This document shows positions 1-9,510 of a stretch of DNA of 64,000 bases, one piece after another. Under the pieces are notes generated by a model, which was not told where the DNA came from, did no database searches, and saw nothing but the letters and a program-made list of their open reading frames with translations. A program made the position numbers and the translations under genes. How positions within the stretch are numbered: the stretch's first letter is position 1; every line of letters starts with the position of its first letter. Origin of the DNA: an uncultured Treponema sp. (GTDB lineage Bacteria > Spirochaetota > Spirochaetia > Treponematales > Treponemataceae); the NCBI GenBank assembly GCA_946410085.1, contig CAMJZA010000003.1, forward strand, positions 1 through 64,000, read 5' to 3'.

Positions 1-1352
1 CAGTTAATCGAATACAAAGAATCTTGGCGTGATGAATATCTCAAATGGATTTGCGGTTTTGCAAATGCGCAGGGTGGTGTGCTTTATATTGGTAAGCGTG
101 ATGACGGTTCTGTTTGTGGCGTTACTGATTCAAAGAAACTCATGGAAGATATTCCGAATACACATTCGTAGCAGGTGCGTGCGAATGTGGCGATGCGCTT
201 GGATTGATTGTTGATGTATATTTGATTACTGAGAACGGTTTAGATGTCATAAAAATCACCGTTGAAGAAAATCCTTATCCTGTGAATTACAAGGGAGAAT
301 ATCATTATAGGACTGGCAGTACAAAACAGCTTTTGCAAGGTTCGGCTCTGACTAATTTTCTTTTGCGTAAGACTGGTAAAAACTGGGATTCTGTTCCGCT
401 TGAAAATGTGAGCGTTGAAGACCTTGATAAAGAAAGCTTTGATATTTTCCACCGTGAAGCAATTCGCAGCGGAAGAGTGAGTAAAGATGACTTAAAGCTT
501 TCAAATATGGAATTGCTTGAAAAACTGAATCTGCTTGACGGAACTTTGATGAAAAGAGCTGCTGTTTTGTTGTTCCATCGCAATCCAGAAAAATGGATAA
601 CCGGCTCGTTTGTGAAAATTGGATTCTTTGAAACTGATGCAGATTTACGCTATCAGGATGAAGTTCATGGTTCGCTTATGATTCAAGCTGATAGAGTTAT
701 TGATCTTCTTTACACAAAATATCTTACGGCAGAAATTTCCTATGATAATATCACACGCATTGAGCATTATCCGTTCCCAAAGGATGCAATCCGCGAAGCA
801 ATTTTCAATGCGCTCATTCATCAGGATTTTTCTGTGGGCGTTCCTGTTCAAATCAGTGTGTACAAGGATAAACTTTACATCAGCAATGACTGTGTTTTCC
901 CTGAAGATTGGACGGCTGACACGCTCATGCAGAAACATCGTTCCCTGCCGCATAATCCCGATATTGCATATACATTCTATAGGGCAGGCTTCATTGAAAG
1001 CTGGGGACGCGGTATCGAAAAAATCTGTACGCTCTGCAGGGAATACGGTATTCCAGAACCGGAATATACTTTGCATCGCAATGACATTATGATGCTGTTT
1101 AAGACGCGTGTCCCTGTAAATGTCCCTGTAAATGTCCCTGTAAATGTCCCTGTAAATGTCCCTGTAAATCAACGTCAAAAACAGATTTTACTAAGCATTA
1201 AAGAAAATCCTCGCATTACAGCTTTACAGTTATCACAAAAGCTTGTTGTTACAGATAAAACAATAAAACGTGATTTACAGTATTTAAAAGTGAATAAAAT
1301 AATTGAGCATGTTGGACCAGATAAGACTGGCCATTGGGAGGTAAAAGAATGA
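1..1352 (+). pseudogene. Broken AlbA_2/Schlafen-type ATP-binding protein, 5' end outside window
   Basis: The first bases encode the AlbA_2 nucleic-acid-binding core (QLIEYKESWRDEY, then FANAQGGVLYIG) in frame 1. That frame meets a TAG at 169-171, and reading must change frame near 199-205 to reach the rest (GLIVDVYLI onward). The downstream part from 204 is open for 382 residues. It carries the HATPase_c_4-like half (AIREAIFNALIHQDF; GFIESWGRGIEKI), a linker of five exact VPVN repeats (1110-1169), and a C-terminal winged-helix domain (TALQLSQKLVV...KTIKRDLQYL). A TTG at 204 could start a truncated product, so residual function is not excluded. Family members are usually predicted regulators or defence-associated ATP-binding proteins. 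It is AT-rich like the adjoining debris. Family assignment is strong; the pseudogene call rests on two lesions. Confidence 0.8.
1110..1169 (+). repeat. 12-bp tandem repeat (5 units) encoding VPVN linker
   Basis: Five perfect 12-base units (GTCCCTGTAAAT) sit in frame in the broken AlbA_2 gene and encode (VPVN)5 between the ATPase half and the winged helix. Two other AlbA_2-family genes in the window carry a different 12-base tandem repeat at the same protein position. Confidence 0.9.
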
Positions 1353-1678
1353 ATATCTTGCAAATAGAGGAAATCGCCATTGTGGAGGGGAGCTAGCGGA
1401 ATATGAAAAGATGTAATATATGTGAAAGCTAATGGAGGTGAAATATATTGGCTGTAAAAGAATATTTTGACGGACAAAATTATATAACAGAAGAAAATGC
1501 CGCTATAAAAACGAATCAAAGGTTTATAATCACAAAAAGATCCTGAGCGAAAGCCATGTTATTCTTCTGCAGAAGAAACACTATTAGCATTTCTCAAACG
1601 CGAAAAAGATGCTTTTTAAGGATGAAATTGAATATATTATAGAGCAGACATCAGTAAGTATGAAGTTTTTGATTCAAA
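1353..1678. other. AT-rich decayed intergenic stretch
   Basis: There is no intact gene here. A good ribosome-binding site (GGAGGTG at about 1434-1440) precedes a TTG-started 32-codon frame from about 1449 to 1546 (LAVKEYFDGQNYITEEN at its start) that ends in TGA. Further short open pieces follow up to the repeat boundary at 1679. It reads as remnants of one or two small genes left after rearrangement. Confidence 0.5.
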
Positions 1679-2583
1679 TGTCTGAATTCTTGTAGTTTAA
1701 ATACTACAAACCGGCTGCTGTTTTTCCTGCTATCCTTCGGGGCACAAGGTCGTTGACCTTATACCGATTCTCAAGCCTGTATGTCAGGCTGGGTGCTGTC
1801 TCCCGTAAAAAAGACAGAAGGATAGTATATGACAAACATCAACAGTAAGCGCGAGACGAACTTCGCCGTGACCCTGAGCCCGTGCCAGTTCAGGGACCAC
1901 ACCTACGTTGCGCGCGTTCCCCGGCGGACGGTTACGACAGACCAGCTGCTGGACCTCGTTTCTGCCCACAATCAGGGAATTGACCGCTACCAGGTGGGAC
2001 ATGCGATGGAACTGCTCAAGAAGGAAATCCTTGAGCAGGCGGAACTGGGATTCGCCGTGGACATCATGGAAATCTGCAAGCTCTATGTTGCACCGATTTC
2101 TTCCGTGAAGACGCTCACGCCGGAGTCAGAATCCGTTTCCGGATTTGAAGCCCGCTTTGCCGTGAACAGGCAGCTCAAGAAACGGCTCCTGGGTGTTACG
2201 GCAACGGTCACCGCAGTGGTGGATTCTGCCCCGCAGCTTTCGCAGATTGTGAACCCCGTGAACGAAACAGAGGAAGGGGTTCTTGACGCAACCTTCAGCG
2301 CACGGATACGGGGCCACAAGCTCAAGGTCGGCGGAGAGGCAGGCGGCATCTTCTTTGTTCCTGTCACTGGAAGCGGTGAAGCAAATCCGGACGAGACAAG
2401 CTGGATCAAGGTTCCCGATGACTATGTAACGAAGAACACTGACGGCCTGCTGGAATTCCACCTTCCGCGGACGCTCGAAACCGGCAGTGAATACTTTATT
2501 GCCGTACGGACGGCACTTCGCGGCAACAAGGAACTGAAAAATCCGGTAACCGGCTTCAGTAAAATTCCCGTTACCATACGGTA
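1679..2583 (+). repeat. Long direct repeat, copy A (leader plus DUF4469 gene)
   Basis: This stretch matches 12320-13224 with a constant offset of 10641 and no indel that I can find. One mismatch lies in the leader (1698). The remaining differences noticed cluster in the last ~70 bp (from about 2512), where copy A reads ...ACGGCACTTCGC... and copy B ...ACTGCGGTCCGC.... The repeat spans a palindrome, a structured leader and a complete gene. No terminal inverted repeats or recombinase are visible. Confidence 0.9.
1690..1828 (+). promoter_or_regulatory. Structured 5' leader with sequestered Shine-Dalgarno, copy A
   Basis: A palindrome TTGTAGT-N6-ACTACAA (1690-1709) is followed by a multibranched fold. 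A 9-bp closing stem pairs CTATCCTTC (1730-1738) with GAAGGATAG (1817-1825). Inside are hairpins AAGGTC/GACCTT (1746-1760) and AGCCTG/CAGGCT (1774-1790), and a possible CTGTCT/AGACAG stem (1796-1817) that would compete for one base with the closing stem. The 3' strand of the closing stem is the ribosome-binding site of the gene starting at 1829, so the closed form should block initiation. It resembles a riboswitch or protein-autoregulated leader, but matches no class I recognise. Confidence 0.6.
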
Positions 2584-2584
2584 G
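1829..2584 (+). CDS. HU-like DNA-binding domain protein with DUF4469, copy A
   Basis: This 251-aa protein has an N-terminal HU/IHF-like region (about residues 1-120; FAVTLSPCQFRDHTYVARV, then VSAHNQGIDRYQVGHAMELL) and a C-terminal DUF4469 beta domain (about 140-251). Members are annotated as DNA-binding domain proteins in Bacteroidetes and Spirochaetes; their role is unknown, with nucleoid or structural functions proposed from the HU fold. The start is fixed by GAAGGATAG just upstream, which is buried in the leader stem. It differs from the copy at 12470 by a single residue near the C-terminus (TALRG versus TAVRG). It is GC-rich, unlike the AT-rich genes on both sides. No signal peptide is visible. 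Confidence 0.8.
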   Translation: MTNINSKRETNFAVTLSPCQFRDHTYVARVPRRTVTTDQLLDLVSAHNQGIDRYQVGHAMELLKKEILEQAELGFAVDIMEICKLYVAPISSVKTLTPESESVSGFEARFAVNRQLKKRLLGVTATVTAVVDSAPQLSQIVNPVNETEEGVLDATFSARIRGHKLKVGGEAGGIFFVPVTGSGEANPDETSWIKVPDDYVTKNTDGLLEFHLPRTLETGSEYFIAVRTALRGNKELKNPVTGFSKIPVTIR

Positions 2585-2598
2585 CGTCTGTCATCGTC

Positions 2599-2630
2599 CC
2601 TGCCTGTCCGCTTTGCAAAGGACAGGCAGG
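2599..2630 (+). terminator. Perfect 11-bp hairpin after DUF4469 copy A
   Basis: CCTGCCTGTCC (2599-2609) pairs perfectly with GGACAGGCAGG (2620-2630) around a 10-nt loop, 15 bp after the stop codon. There is no U-run, so it may be a 3' end-stabilising structure or a weak terminator. A related but longer GC stem with a T-run follows copy B. Confidence 0.5.
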
Positions 2631-2740
2631 CCGGCGGAACCTTGCCGGAACTACAGTACCCGTATCTGGCAAAGCTTCATCGCGGTAAGGGCGGTTGTGT
2701 GGCTTTCCGGCGTCACGAGGAAGGCGGAAGCTACATCCAG
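2631..2740 (-). pseudogene. Fragment of isochorismatase-family gene 3' end
   Basis: On the minus strand this encodes the last ~30 residues of a nicotinamidase/isochorismatase-like protein (VTPESHTTALTAMKLCQIRVL in two pieces: VTPESHTTAL and TAMKLCQIRVL), ending with the same TAG and the same downstream bases as the complete gene at 15388-15900. Nucleotide identity with 15361-15460 is high up to about 2733 and then stops. It is not an exact copy (the complete gene reads SHATALAAMK), so it may come from a paralogue. It marks a recombination junction between repeat copy A and the AT-rich operon. Confidence 0.75.
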
Positions 2741-2845
2741 TGCGTGTAAGTTGACAGATAGGTCTGGATATCGTACTATAAAAAGGGAAGAAGACAAGGG
2801 ATTTAGATAGCTGGTTTTGAAGAACTGACTACGGAATGAAAAAAT

Positions 2846-5800
2846 ATGCAGAAGAAAGTATATGTATATGACACTCCAATAGAAAATCTCCATCTTTCTC
2901 AGCGGTCTTATAATGTCCTAATGAATACTAATATTGATACGGTAGGAAAACTTGCTGCTTTTGTAAAATCGGATAGAGATGGATTGTTAAGTTTAAAAAA
3001 TCTCGGAAAAAAATCGGAAGAAGAGATCCTCAAGCTTCTTGATGGTATTGAGATTATTGGGATGGAGGAAATTGCTTATGATCAGCTAATAAGCAATAAT
3101 TGCTTTACACAGCAAAGTTGTAATAAATATATAGGAGAAACATCGAACAAAAAAGACACAGACTTCTTAAATCAGAAAGATTCACACAAAAAAATATACG
3201 CCTATAATACACCGATATCTGAGTTCAATCTTTCCTGTCGCTCTTATAATGTCCTCAAGAATAACAATATTGATACAATAGGCAAACTTACCGATTTTTT
3301 GAAGGTAAACACTAATGAGATTCTCCACTTTAATGGAATTGAATCAAGTACCGCTATGTACCTAGCTTCTCAATATCCACAGCTAATGAAGCTGAAGAAT
3401 CTTGGAGTCAAATCAGCACAAGAAATTCTAAACCTTCTTCAGGGTATTCAAATTGTAGACTCGGTAGAAGATATATGTGACACTTTGATAGATGACTGTG
3501 GTCTTTCTCAACGTGCAATCCGCAGTATCAAGTCACGAGATATAAAAACAATATCTGAATTGGAAAAGTATACTTTCGAAGAAATCAAGAAATGGGAAGA
3601 TATCGATAATTATACACTAGCAGAAATTTCTTGTACGTTGTATCCTGCAGATGACCAACCAATAACCGCACTTGGAACAAATGGCTGCATTTACTACTAT
3701 GTCATAAACAAATTCATGCTACAAAGTATGAATAAAAAGAATATAAGTGAATATAGTTTTTCAAACAGGGCTAAAAATGTTTTTAGAGAAAAACAAATAA
3801 AAACTCTTGTAGATTTGAAACAGTATTCTATTGAAGAAATAAGGAGATGGAGGAATGTCGGACAGAAAACAATTGACGAAATAATTGACATTTTGAGCCT
3901 GTCACAAGACATTCCCTTGGGACAGGAAAATATATCGAAGGATAAAATTAATATTTGCGTTTGTATTTCTGAGAATGCATTTCGTTTTTACACCGTATCG
4001 TTTTTATTCTTCAATAAACTTTTATCAATGTACTTTGAAAACGGTGCCTTACTTGATAAATTTCTAGAAGAAGAAGACAAATTTGAGTTTTGTGATACTT
4101 CTGCTATAGACGTCATTTTGTTTCAAAAAGAGTTCTTGAACACAAATCTTTTAAAGTTTTGCGAGTCTATTGCACAGGAGTTAAACAATTTTTCTGGAAC
4201 ACGAAAGAAGTCTTCTGTGGATATACTTATCGCTGCAATACATTGTATTCTTTTAAAACGTATTGAACTTGAAGGAATAATATATGCTCTTGATTCTACA
4301 TTCTATGATCTGGTGTGTAAGGATAAAATTTATCTTGAAGTTGTAAAACGGAAAGAGCTGGAGATTTTAAAAGACACGATATATCCAATCTCCGTGGATG
4401 ATTTTTATCAGTTTTTTCCTTTGGTTATTCAGAATTCAGGACTGGTAAACACAGCTCTGCGTGAGCTTAAGGAAGCAGGTGTCGTTCGAAAGCTTGAAAA
4501 TGATAGTTTTGAAATAATCCGGCCATCTGTTGTTGATTATATAGATGATGTCGAAGATGAAAAAGCAAAAGATATCTTAAAGCGAAGGATAATTAATGGA
4601 CAATCTCTGGAAGAAATAGCAAACAAATATGATTTAACACGCGAAAGAGTCAGGCAAATAATAGTCAAGAACTTCAAAACACAATCTGAGCACATATCAT
4701 TTGTAGAAGATAAATATGCATTCATTTATCAGAAGTACAATTTCAAGAAAAAGGATGCCAAAGTCATATTTGGAGATGTTGCAGCAAATTATTTTTTCTT
4801 AAGATATGAATCTGGAACGATAAATCTCGAAGAAAGTCTTGAAGACAAATCCATTCCGCAGGATATGCGAAAACGCATTCAAAATGAGATAGTTTATACT
4901 GACTACATTGCTGTAGAAAATCAATACGTAAAGAAGTTTCGACCAGACTTATATGATTATTACATCAGACACTATTGTACAGAAGACATCGAACTTGATA
5001 TATTCATAAAGGAATACAGTGCGTTTTGGGAGCGTCATGGTGTAGAGAAAGAAATTTATGAGGTAGATAGTCGGACCATTCAAGGGCAGATGTCAAAAAA
5101 GAAGAATATTCTGTACAAATACCCTCGGACATTCCGCTTCTATGACTTTGACCAGTACGATTTTACAGATTTACTGGACACGCTTAATCTTTCGCAATAT
5201 GAAAATGTTATGCTTTCTACAGCGAAATTCACAAAAGACTATCCGAAGCTGATGAAAAGATATGACATTAGAGATGAATATGAGCTACACAGTCTTTTGC
5301 GAACATTGTTGGAAGATAAAGAGAACAACATAACTTTTCATAGGATGCCAGGGATAGAATTTGGAAAAGCAGATGTAAATGCACAGGTCCTGGAACTGTT
5401 AAACGAAAATGCCCCTGTTTCTCCAGAGAAACTCTCCCTCCTATATGAAGAAAAATACGGTGCACAGGCTATGACCGTTCGAGCCAGTTATTTTAACTGT
5501 ATAAGCAAGTACCTTCAGAATGGATTATATATTATAGATTTACCATCGTTGACAGATGATGAGTTTGAATATCTTAAACAGCAATTAACAGATGATTTTT
5601 ATACTATAAAAGATGCGAAGAAAATATTGGAACAAAAATTTACTGATTCATCGCATATAAACTCAATGACTCTAAAAGAGCTTGGATTTATCGTTAATGA
5701 GAATTACATTGTTAATGGAAGGTTTGAGTCTGCGGCTTCTTACTTCAAGTATCTTTTGTCAAAAAACGAAAAGATAACCTATGAGGGTATTCCTGTAGAA

Positions 5801-6340
5801 ATAAGGCATGTTGTAATGTTCAATACGGTTCTTAACAGCCTTCTTGATGATTATGAGATAGTTGAATATGACAAGAAAAAATATTTGAACTTCTCCAAAC
5901 TTTCGAGTATAGGAATAATAAAAGAGGATATTCATGATTTCTGCAAAGAAATATACTCTTTAAATTTATCAGAGTTTTTCGGAATGAAGCAAGTAAAAGA
6001 AACCGGTTTTAAACATAAACTCTTTGAGCTTGGATTTGACGATTGGTTTTATGAGCGAATCCTGTCACGAAACGACACTCTCTTTTCAAGCCAACAAATA
6101 GGTGGAAGTATAGTTCTCTCCAAAGGAAGACAAACGGTAACATGGGTCTCATTGCTGGAATATCTCCTGCCAGAGGAAGGAATGAATATACACAGGCTTG
6201 CAGAAAAACTGAATGCAGACTATGGCATGCGCGTTAGTAAAAATGATATCTTGGCAAGAATAATAGATAGTAATTTATATTATGACAAGATTATGGAAAA
6301 GCTGTATATTTGCTATGCAGATTATTTTGCGGAGGCTTAA
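2846..6340 (+). CDS. Large protein with RpoA-CTD-like repeats and sigma-region-4-like HTH
   Basis: This is an 1164-aa cytosolic protein. The N-terminal ~360 residues hold about four copies of a module like the C-terminal domain of RNA polymerase alpha: TPIENLHLSQRSYNVL then LKNLGKKSEEEILKLL (10-66); TPISEFNLSCRSYNVL (~122) then LKNLGVKSAQEILNLL; a diverged one near 215-265; and FSNRAKNVFREKQIKTL then WRNVGQKTIDEIIDIL (~305-355). Around residues 565-605 sits a sigma-70 region-4-type HTH (SLEEIANKYDLTRERVRQII). The remaining ~550 residues are not recognised. Real alpha has a single CTD, which contacts DNA, sigma and activators, so a protein that mimics or senses transcription machinery is an inference. 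It is first in an AT-rich operon, and its stop is two bases before the next start. Confidence 0.7.
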   Translation: MQKKVYVYDTPIENLHLSQRSYNVLMNTNIDTVGKLAAFVKSDRDGLLSLKNLGKKSEEEILKLLDGIEIIGMEEIAYDQLISNNCFTQQSCNKYIGETSNKKDTDFLNQKDSHKKIYAYNTPISEFNLSCRSYNVLKNNNIDTIGKLTDFLKVNTNEILHFNGIESSTAMYLASQYPQLMKLKNLGVKSAQEILNLLQGIQIVDSVEDICDTLIDDCGLSQRAIRSIKSRDIKTISELEKYTFEEIKKWEDIDNYTLAEISCTLYPADDQPITALGTNGCIYYYVINKFMLQSMNKKNISEYSFSNRAKNVFREKQIKTLVDLKQYSIEEIRRWRNVGQKTIDEIIDILSLSQDIPLGQENISKDKINICVCISENAFRFYTVSFLFFNKLLSMYFENGALLDKFLEEEDKFEFCDTSAIDVILFQKEFLNTNLLKFCESIAQELNNFSGTRKKSSVDILIAAIHCILLKRIELEGIIYALDSTFYDLVCKDKIYLEVVKRKELEILKDTIYPISVDDFYQFFPLVIQNSGLVNTALRELKEAGVVRKLENDSFEIIRPSVVDYIDDVEDEKAKDILKRRIINGQSLEEIANKYDLTRERVRQIIVKNFKTQSEHISFVEDKYAFIYQKYNFKKKDAKVIFGDVAANYFFLRYESGTINLEESLEDKSIPQDMRKRIQNEIVYTDYIAVENQYVKKFRPDLYDYYIRHYCTEDIELDIFIKEYSAFWERHGVEKEIYEVDSRTIQGQMSKKKNILYKYPRTFRFYDFDQYDFTDLLDTLNLSQYENVMLSTAKFTKDYPKLMKRYDIRDEYELHSLLRTLLEDKENNITFHRMPGIEFGKADVNAQVLELLNENAPVSPEKLSLLYEEKYGAQAMTVRASYFNCISKYLQNGLYIIDLPSLTDDEFEYLKQQLTDDFYTIKDAKKILEQKFTDSSHINSMTLKELGFIVNENYIVNGRFESAASYFKYLLSKNEKITYEGIPVEIRHVVMFNTVLNSLLDDYEIVEYDKKKYLNFSKLSSIGIIKEDIHDFCKEIYSLNLSEFFGMKQVKETGFKHKLFELGFDDWFYERILSRNDTLFSSQQIGGSIVLSKGRQTVTWVSLLEYLLPEEGMNIHRLAEKLNADYGMRVSKNDILARIIDSNLYYDKIMEKLYICYADYFAEA

Positions 6341-6342
6341 AA

Positions 6343-7557
6343 ATGACGTTGTTAGACGAAGGCTTGGAAAGTGGTGCTGTTGTAAAGACTCAGATGTCCA
6401 AAAAGTTTTCAATCGATGGGACAACACAAGTTTTCCCTGTGTATCGTATAAGGCTTGATTTGTTATATTTTAATGACCAGAATAATCGTATAGCGACATG
6501 GCTGAGTCAATACCGCTCGGAACATAATGGTGATTCGCCATCTACCAATGATAAAGAATCCTTCAACAGGATTATTGAAGATTACATCATAAAGAGCAAT
6601 CCAGAGGCCATAAAGCGCACGGAAACGAATATAGAACTTGTTGATCAGCGTGAGCCGGGTGTCGTATTGAACGATGGCCGCATTATAGATGGAAACAGAC
6701 GTTTTACTTGTCTTCGCCATCTTGCAAGGAAAACGGAGAAATTCAATGCATTCGAGGCCATTATCCTTAACAGGGACATAGAGAAAAGTGCAAAACAGAT
6801 AAAACTTTTGGAACTTGCGATTCAGCATGGTGAAGAAAGCAAGGTCGATTACAATCCAATAGATGAACTGGTCGGTATTTATAATGATATTGTACTGACA
6901 AAGCTTGTCTCGGAAGAGGAGTATGCAAGGAGTTGTAATATCCCTCTAAAAGATGTAAAGCACCGCCTTGAAAATGCAAGGCTCTTGAATGAGTTTTTGG
7001 AATACATAAATGCTCCTAGGCAATACCATATTGCCCGGGACTTGGATATTGCCACATCTCTTGATGCTCTCAATATCCTGTTAAAGAAACTGCATGATGA
7101 AGAAGAAAGGGAAAAAACGAAAATCTGTATTTTTACAAATATCATTATGCACACAGGATCGGATATGAAAATTTTTGTCCGTGACATCGGAAAAGTTGCA
7201 AATTCCATTTACTTTGATGAATATCTTGAGGAGCAATTACCCATAGCTGAACAAGTTGCGAATATGCTTCCTGAAATTGGAAAAAGCAATGCGGCTTCCA
7301 TAACACAAACAGTAAGAAAGAATGACAGCATTCGCAATGACTTGGAAGATTCACTTGAGAAGGTTCTGTATAAAACAAAGCGCAAAGAAACAAGAAATCT
7401 TCCTGCAAAGAACCTCTCAAAGGCAAAATCGATACTTGAAGGAATAGATACAAATATCTTTCAAAAACTATCAGAGGACGAAATTAACGATGTAAAGCGT
7501 GAGTTGAACAGATTAAAGTTTTATGTTTCTGAAATAGAAAGGAAGCTAAATGTTTGA
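6343..7557 (+). CDS. ParB-like domain protein
   Basis: This 404-aa protein starts at the ATG behind GGAGG, which overlaps the end of the preceding gene. The N-terminal ~130 residues read as a ParB/Srx-type nuclease-like domain: VFPVYRIRLDLLYF at the start, then VLNDGRIIDGNRRFTCLRHL, matching the family pattern of Gly-x-Ile-x-Asp-Gly-(H/N)-(H/R)-R. The middle is helical with charged segments, as in ParB DNA-binding regions, and the C-terminus (KSILEGIDTNIF...LKFYVSEIERKL) looks coiled-coil. It may be a DNA- or nucleotide-binding partner rather than a partition protein, as no ParA is nearby. It lies between the RpoA-CTD-like gene and the helicase and overlaps the helicase start by 8 bp. Confidence 0.65.
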   Translation: MTLLDEGLESGAVVKTQMSKKFSIDGTTQVFPVYRIRLDLLYFNDQNNRIATWLSQYRSEHNGDSPSTNDKESFNRIIEDYIIKSNPEAIKRTETNIELVDQREPGVVLNDGRIIDGNRRFTCLRHLARKTEKFNAFEAIILNRDIEKSAKQIKLLELAIQHGEESKVDYNPIDELVGIYNDIVLTKLVSEEEYARSCNIPLKDVKHRLENARLLNEFLEYINAPRQYHIARDLDIATSLDALNILLKKLHDEEEREKTKICIFTNIIMHTGSDMKIFVRDIGKVANSIYFDEYLEEQLPIAEQVANMLPEIGKSNAASITQTVRKNDSIRNDLEDSLEKVLYKTKRKETRNLPAKNLSKAKSILEGIDTNIFQKLSEDEINDVKRELNRLKFYVSEIERKLNV

Positions 7558-9442
7558 TTGTATCTTTATTTTCAGTAACCAATTTCTTCTCAAATTTGCA
7601 TCTGAAAACCTGACAGAATTTCAAGCAACTTTTTTCTACAAGTTATATATAAAGATGTATGTAGAAAAAGTAGTTGACAATACAATTATTTTCAGAAGGA
7701 ACTTTTCCTATCTAAAACTTAACAAACTACTGGAAACTTTGAAGGGAGCTGCAGATCGCTATAAAATTACATGGCAGATAGATGATAGTGTTAATGCTTA
7801 TATAAAAGAAAAAGAAATTCATATAGAAGAACGCTATAAGCTTGGAAACGAGTTGAAGCATCATGACGCAAAACTCTTGGAAAGGTTCAACCAATATAAG
7901 GAAATTGTAAACTCTCTGATGATTCGTCCCCTGCGAGAACGTCAGATGTGGGATTCTTTCTTTATGTTTGCAATGCAAAAGGCTGGAAACTTTTCGGTTC
8001 CTGGCTCCGGGAAAACAGCGGCAGCCCTTGGTGTTTATGCATATTTGTATAAAATGAAAAGAATCAACCGTGTTATAGTGATTTGTCCTAAAAATGCTTT
8101 TGGCTCATGGATTGACGAATTTGGCTTGTCCTTTGGCGACAATATTTCGTTGCATTATTTTATGCTGCATAATAAAGCATATAAAAGCATTCAAGAAAAG
8201 AAAAACGCAATACTATATGACTCTGGAAAATCAAACCTTCTTCTGTTCAACTATGAATCCTTGAGAACATATTGCAATGACATCTCGCAAATTGTTGACA
8301 ATGAAACGCTGTTAATATTTGATGAGGTTCATAAGGTTAAGAAAATAAATGGGGAATATGCTGTAAACGCCTTGAAGATTGCAGAGAATGCCAGCTCAGC
8401 GATAGCAATGACTGGAACACCGATACCAAATTCATACTTGGATATTTACAATTTCCTGCATATTCTTTTTCCAAATGAATACGATGATTTCTTTGGCTTC
8501 GAAACCAGCACATTGGCAAATCCCGGAAAGGATATGATGCAAGTGATAAACCTGAGAATACAACCGTTCTTTTGCAGAACAAACAAACAGGAGATGAATG
8601 TCCCGCCTCCAAATCCAGATTTTATAGATTTCTTTTCATCAACAAAAGACGAAAATGAGGTTTTGAACATCTTGTTGAAAAAATACAGGGGGAATAACCT
8701 TGCTTTGTTCGTAAGGATTCTTCAGTTGGAATCAAATCCGAAGAGGCTTCTCGAAGTGCTTGACATAAGCGAATTCTGCCACATCTTTGATATAGATATA
8801 AAGGATGAAGAGAAGATTGATTTTGCTGATTACTCAGAGGATATAAAAAAGCTTATAAACTCTATATCTATAACGACTAAGTTTAAGAGATGTTTACATA
8901 TTGTGAATCAAATTGTGGATGAGAATAAACCTGTAATAATCTGGTGTATATTCAGGGATACGATTCAGCATTTCTCAAAGGCGCTAAAAGAAATAGGAAT
9001 AACTGCAAAATGTATTTATGGGGAAGTAGAGCTTGAAGAACGGCAAAGATTGCTTCAGTCATTCAGGGATAGGGAGTTTGAAGTTCTGATAACCAATCCG
9101 CATACGCTTGCTGAATCAGTTTCCCTTCATTCTGTTTGTCATGATGCAGTATACTTCGAGTACAGCTACAATCTCGTACATTTGCTTCAATCAAAAGACC
9201 GTATCCATCGCTTGGGGTTGCCACCGGATCAATATACACAATATTACTTCTTGCAACAGAATTATCGGATAAATGATATCTATTTTGGGGTCGGAGACTT
9301 TTCTTTGGATAAAAAGGTTTATGACAGGCTCCTTGAGAAAGAACATATTATGTTAGAAGCCATTGATAATGACATTCTTGAGACGATGCCCACAAATGAA
9401 GAGGAGTTGAACATGATTTTTAAGGAATTTGATAAAAGGTAG
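7550..9442 (+). CDS. SNF2-type DEAD/DEAH helicase
   Basis: This 630-aa superfamily 2 ATPase has Walker A PGSGKTAAAL (~151), a segment VIVICPKNAFGSWIDEF (motif Ia), DEVH (~258), TGTP (~290), and a C-terminal helicase lobe with VIIWCIFRD (motif IV) and LLQSKDRIHRLG (motif VI, ~547). The arrangement is that of SNF2/Rad54-like translocases. The first ~140 residues show no known domain and may be a partner-binding region. It overlaps the ParB-like gene by 8 bp, so the two are probably translationally coupled. Such ATPases are common engines of anti-phage and DNA-modification systems; that role here is inferred from context. All key motifs are present, so it is likely active. Confidence 0.85.
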   Translation: MFDCIFIFSNQFLLKFASENLTEFQATFFYKLYIKMYVEKVVDNTIIFRRNFSYLKLNKLLETLKGAADRYKITWQIDDSVNAYIKEKEIHIEERYKLGNELKHHDAKLLERFNQYKEIVNSLMIRPLRERQMWDSFFMFAMQKAGNFSVPGSGKTAAALGVYAYLYKMKRINRVIVICPKNAFGSWIDEFGLSFGDNISLHYFMLHNKAYKSIQEKKNAILYDSGKSNLLLFNYESLRTYCNDISQIVDNETLLIFDEVHKVKKINGEYAVNALKIAENASSAIAMTGTPIPNSYLDIYNFLHILFPNEYDDFFGFETSTLANPGKDMMQVINLRIQPFFCRTNKQEMNVPPPNPDFIDFFSSTKDENEVLNILLKKYRGNNLALFVRILQLESNPKRLLEVLDISEFCHIFDIDIKDEEKIDFADYSEDIKKLINSISITTKFKRCLHIVNQIVDENKPVIIWCIFRDTIQHFSKALKEIGITAKCIYGEVELEERQRLLQSFRDREFEVLITNPHTLAESVSLHSVCHDAVYFEYSYNLVHLLQSKDRIHRLGLPPDQYTQYYFLQQNYRINDIYFGVGDFSLDKKVYDRLLEKEHIMLEAIDNDILETMPTNEEELNMIFKEFDKR

Positions 9443-9510
9443 CGAAAAACATTGTGATTTTGAATATTTCTTGAACAATAAATTTTTATAAGAATAAAGG
9501 GATACAATTT

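Noticed and set aside
1690-1828. Leader as an integron attC site
   Set aside because: Treponema denticola has an integron, so this was considered, but no RYYYAAC/GTTRRRY core pair bounds the element and no integrase is in the window.
2613-2810. 65-codon plus-strand frame over the isochorismatase scrap
   Set aside because: It reads antisense through the fragment and shows no family; the minus-strand match explains the sequence.
8337-8670. Minus-strand frames inside the helicase gene
   Set aside because: They overlap the conserved DEVH-TGTP region and have no start signal.
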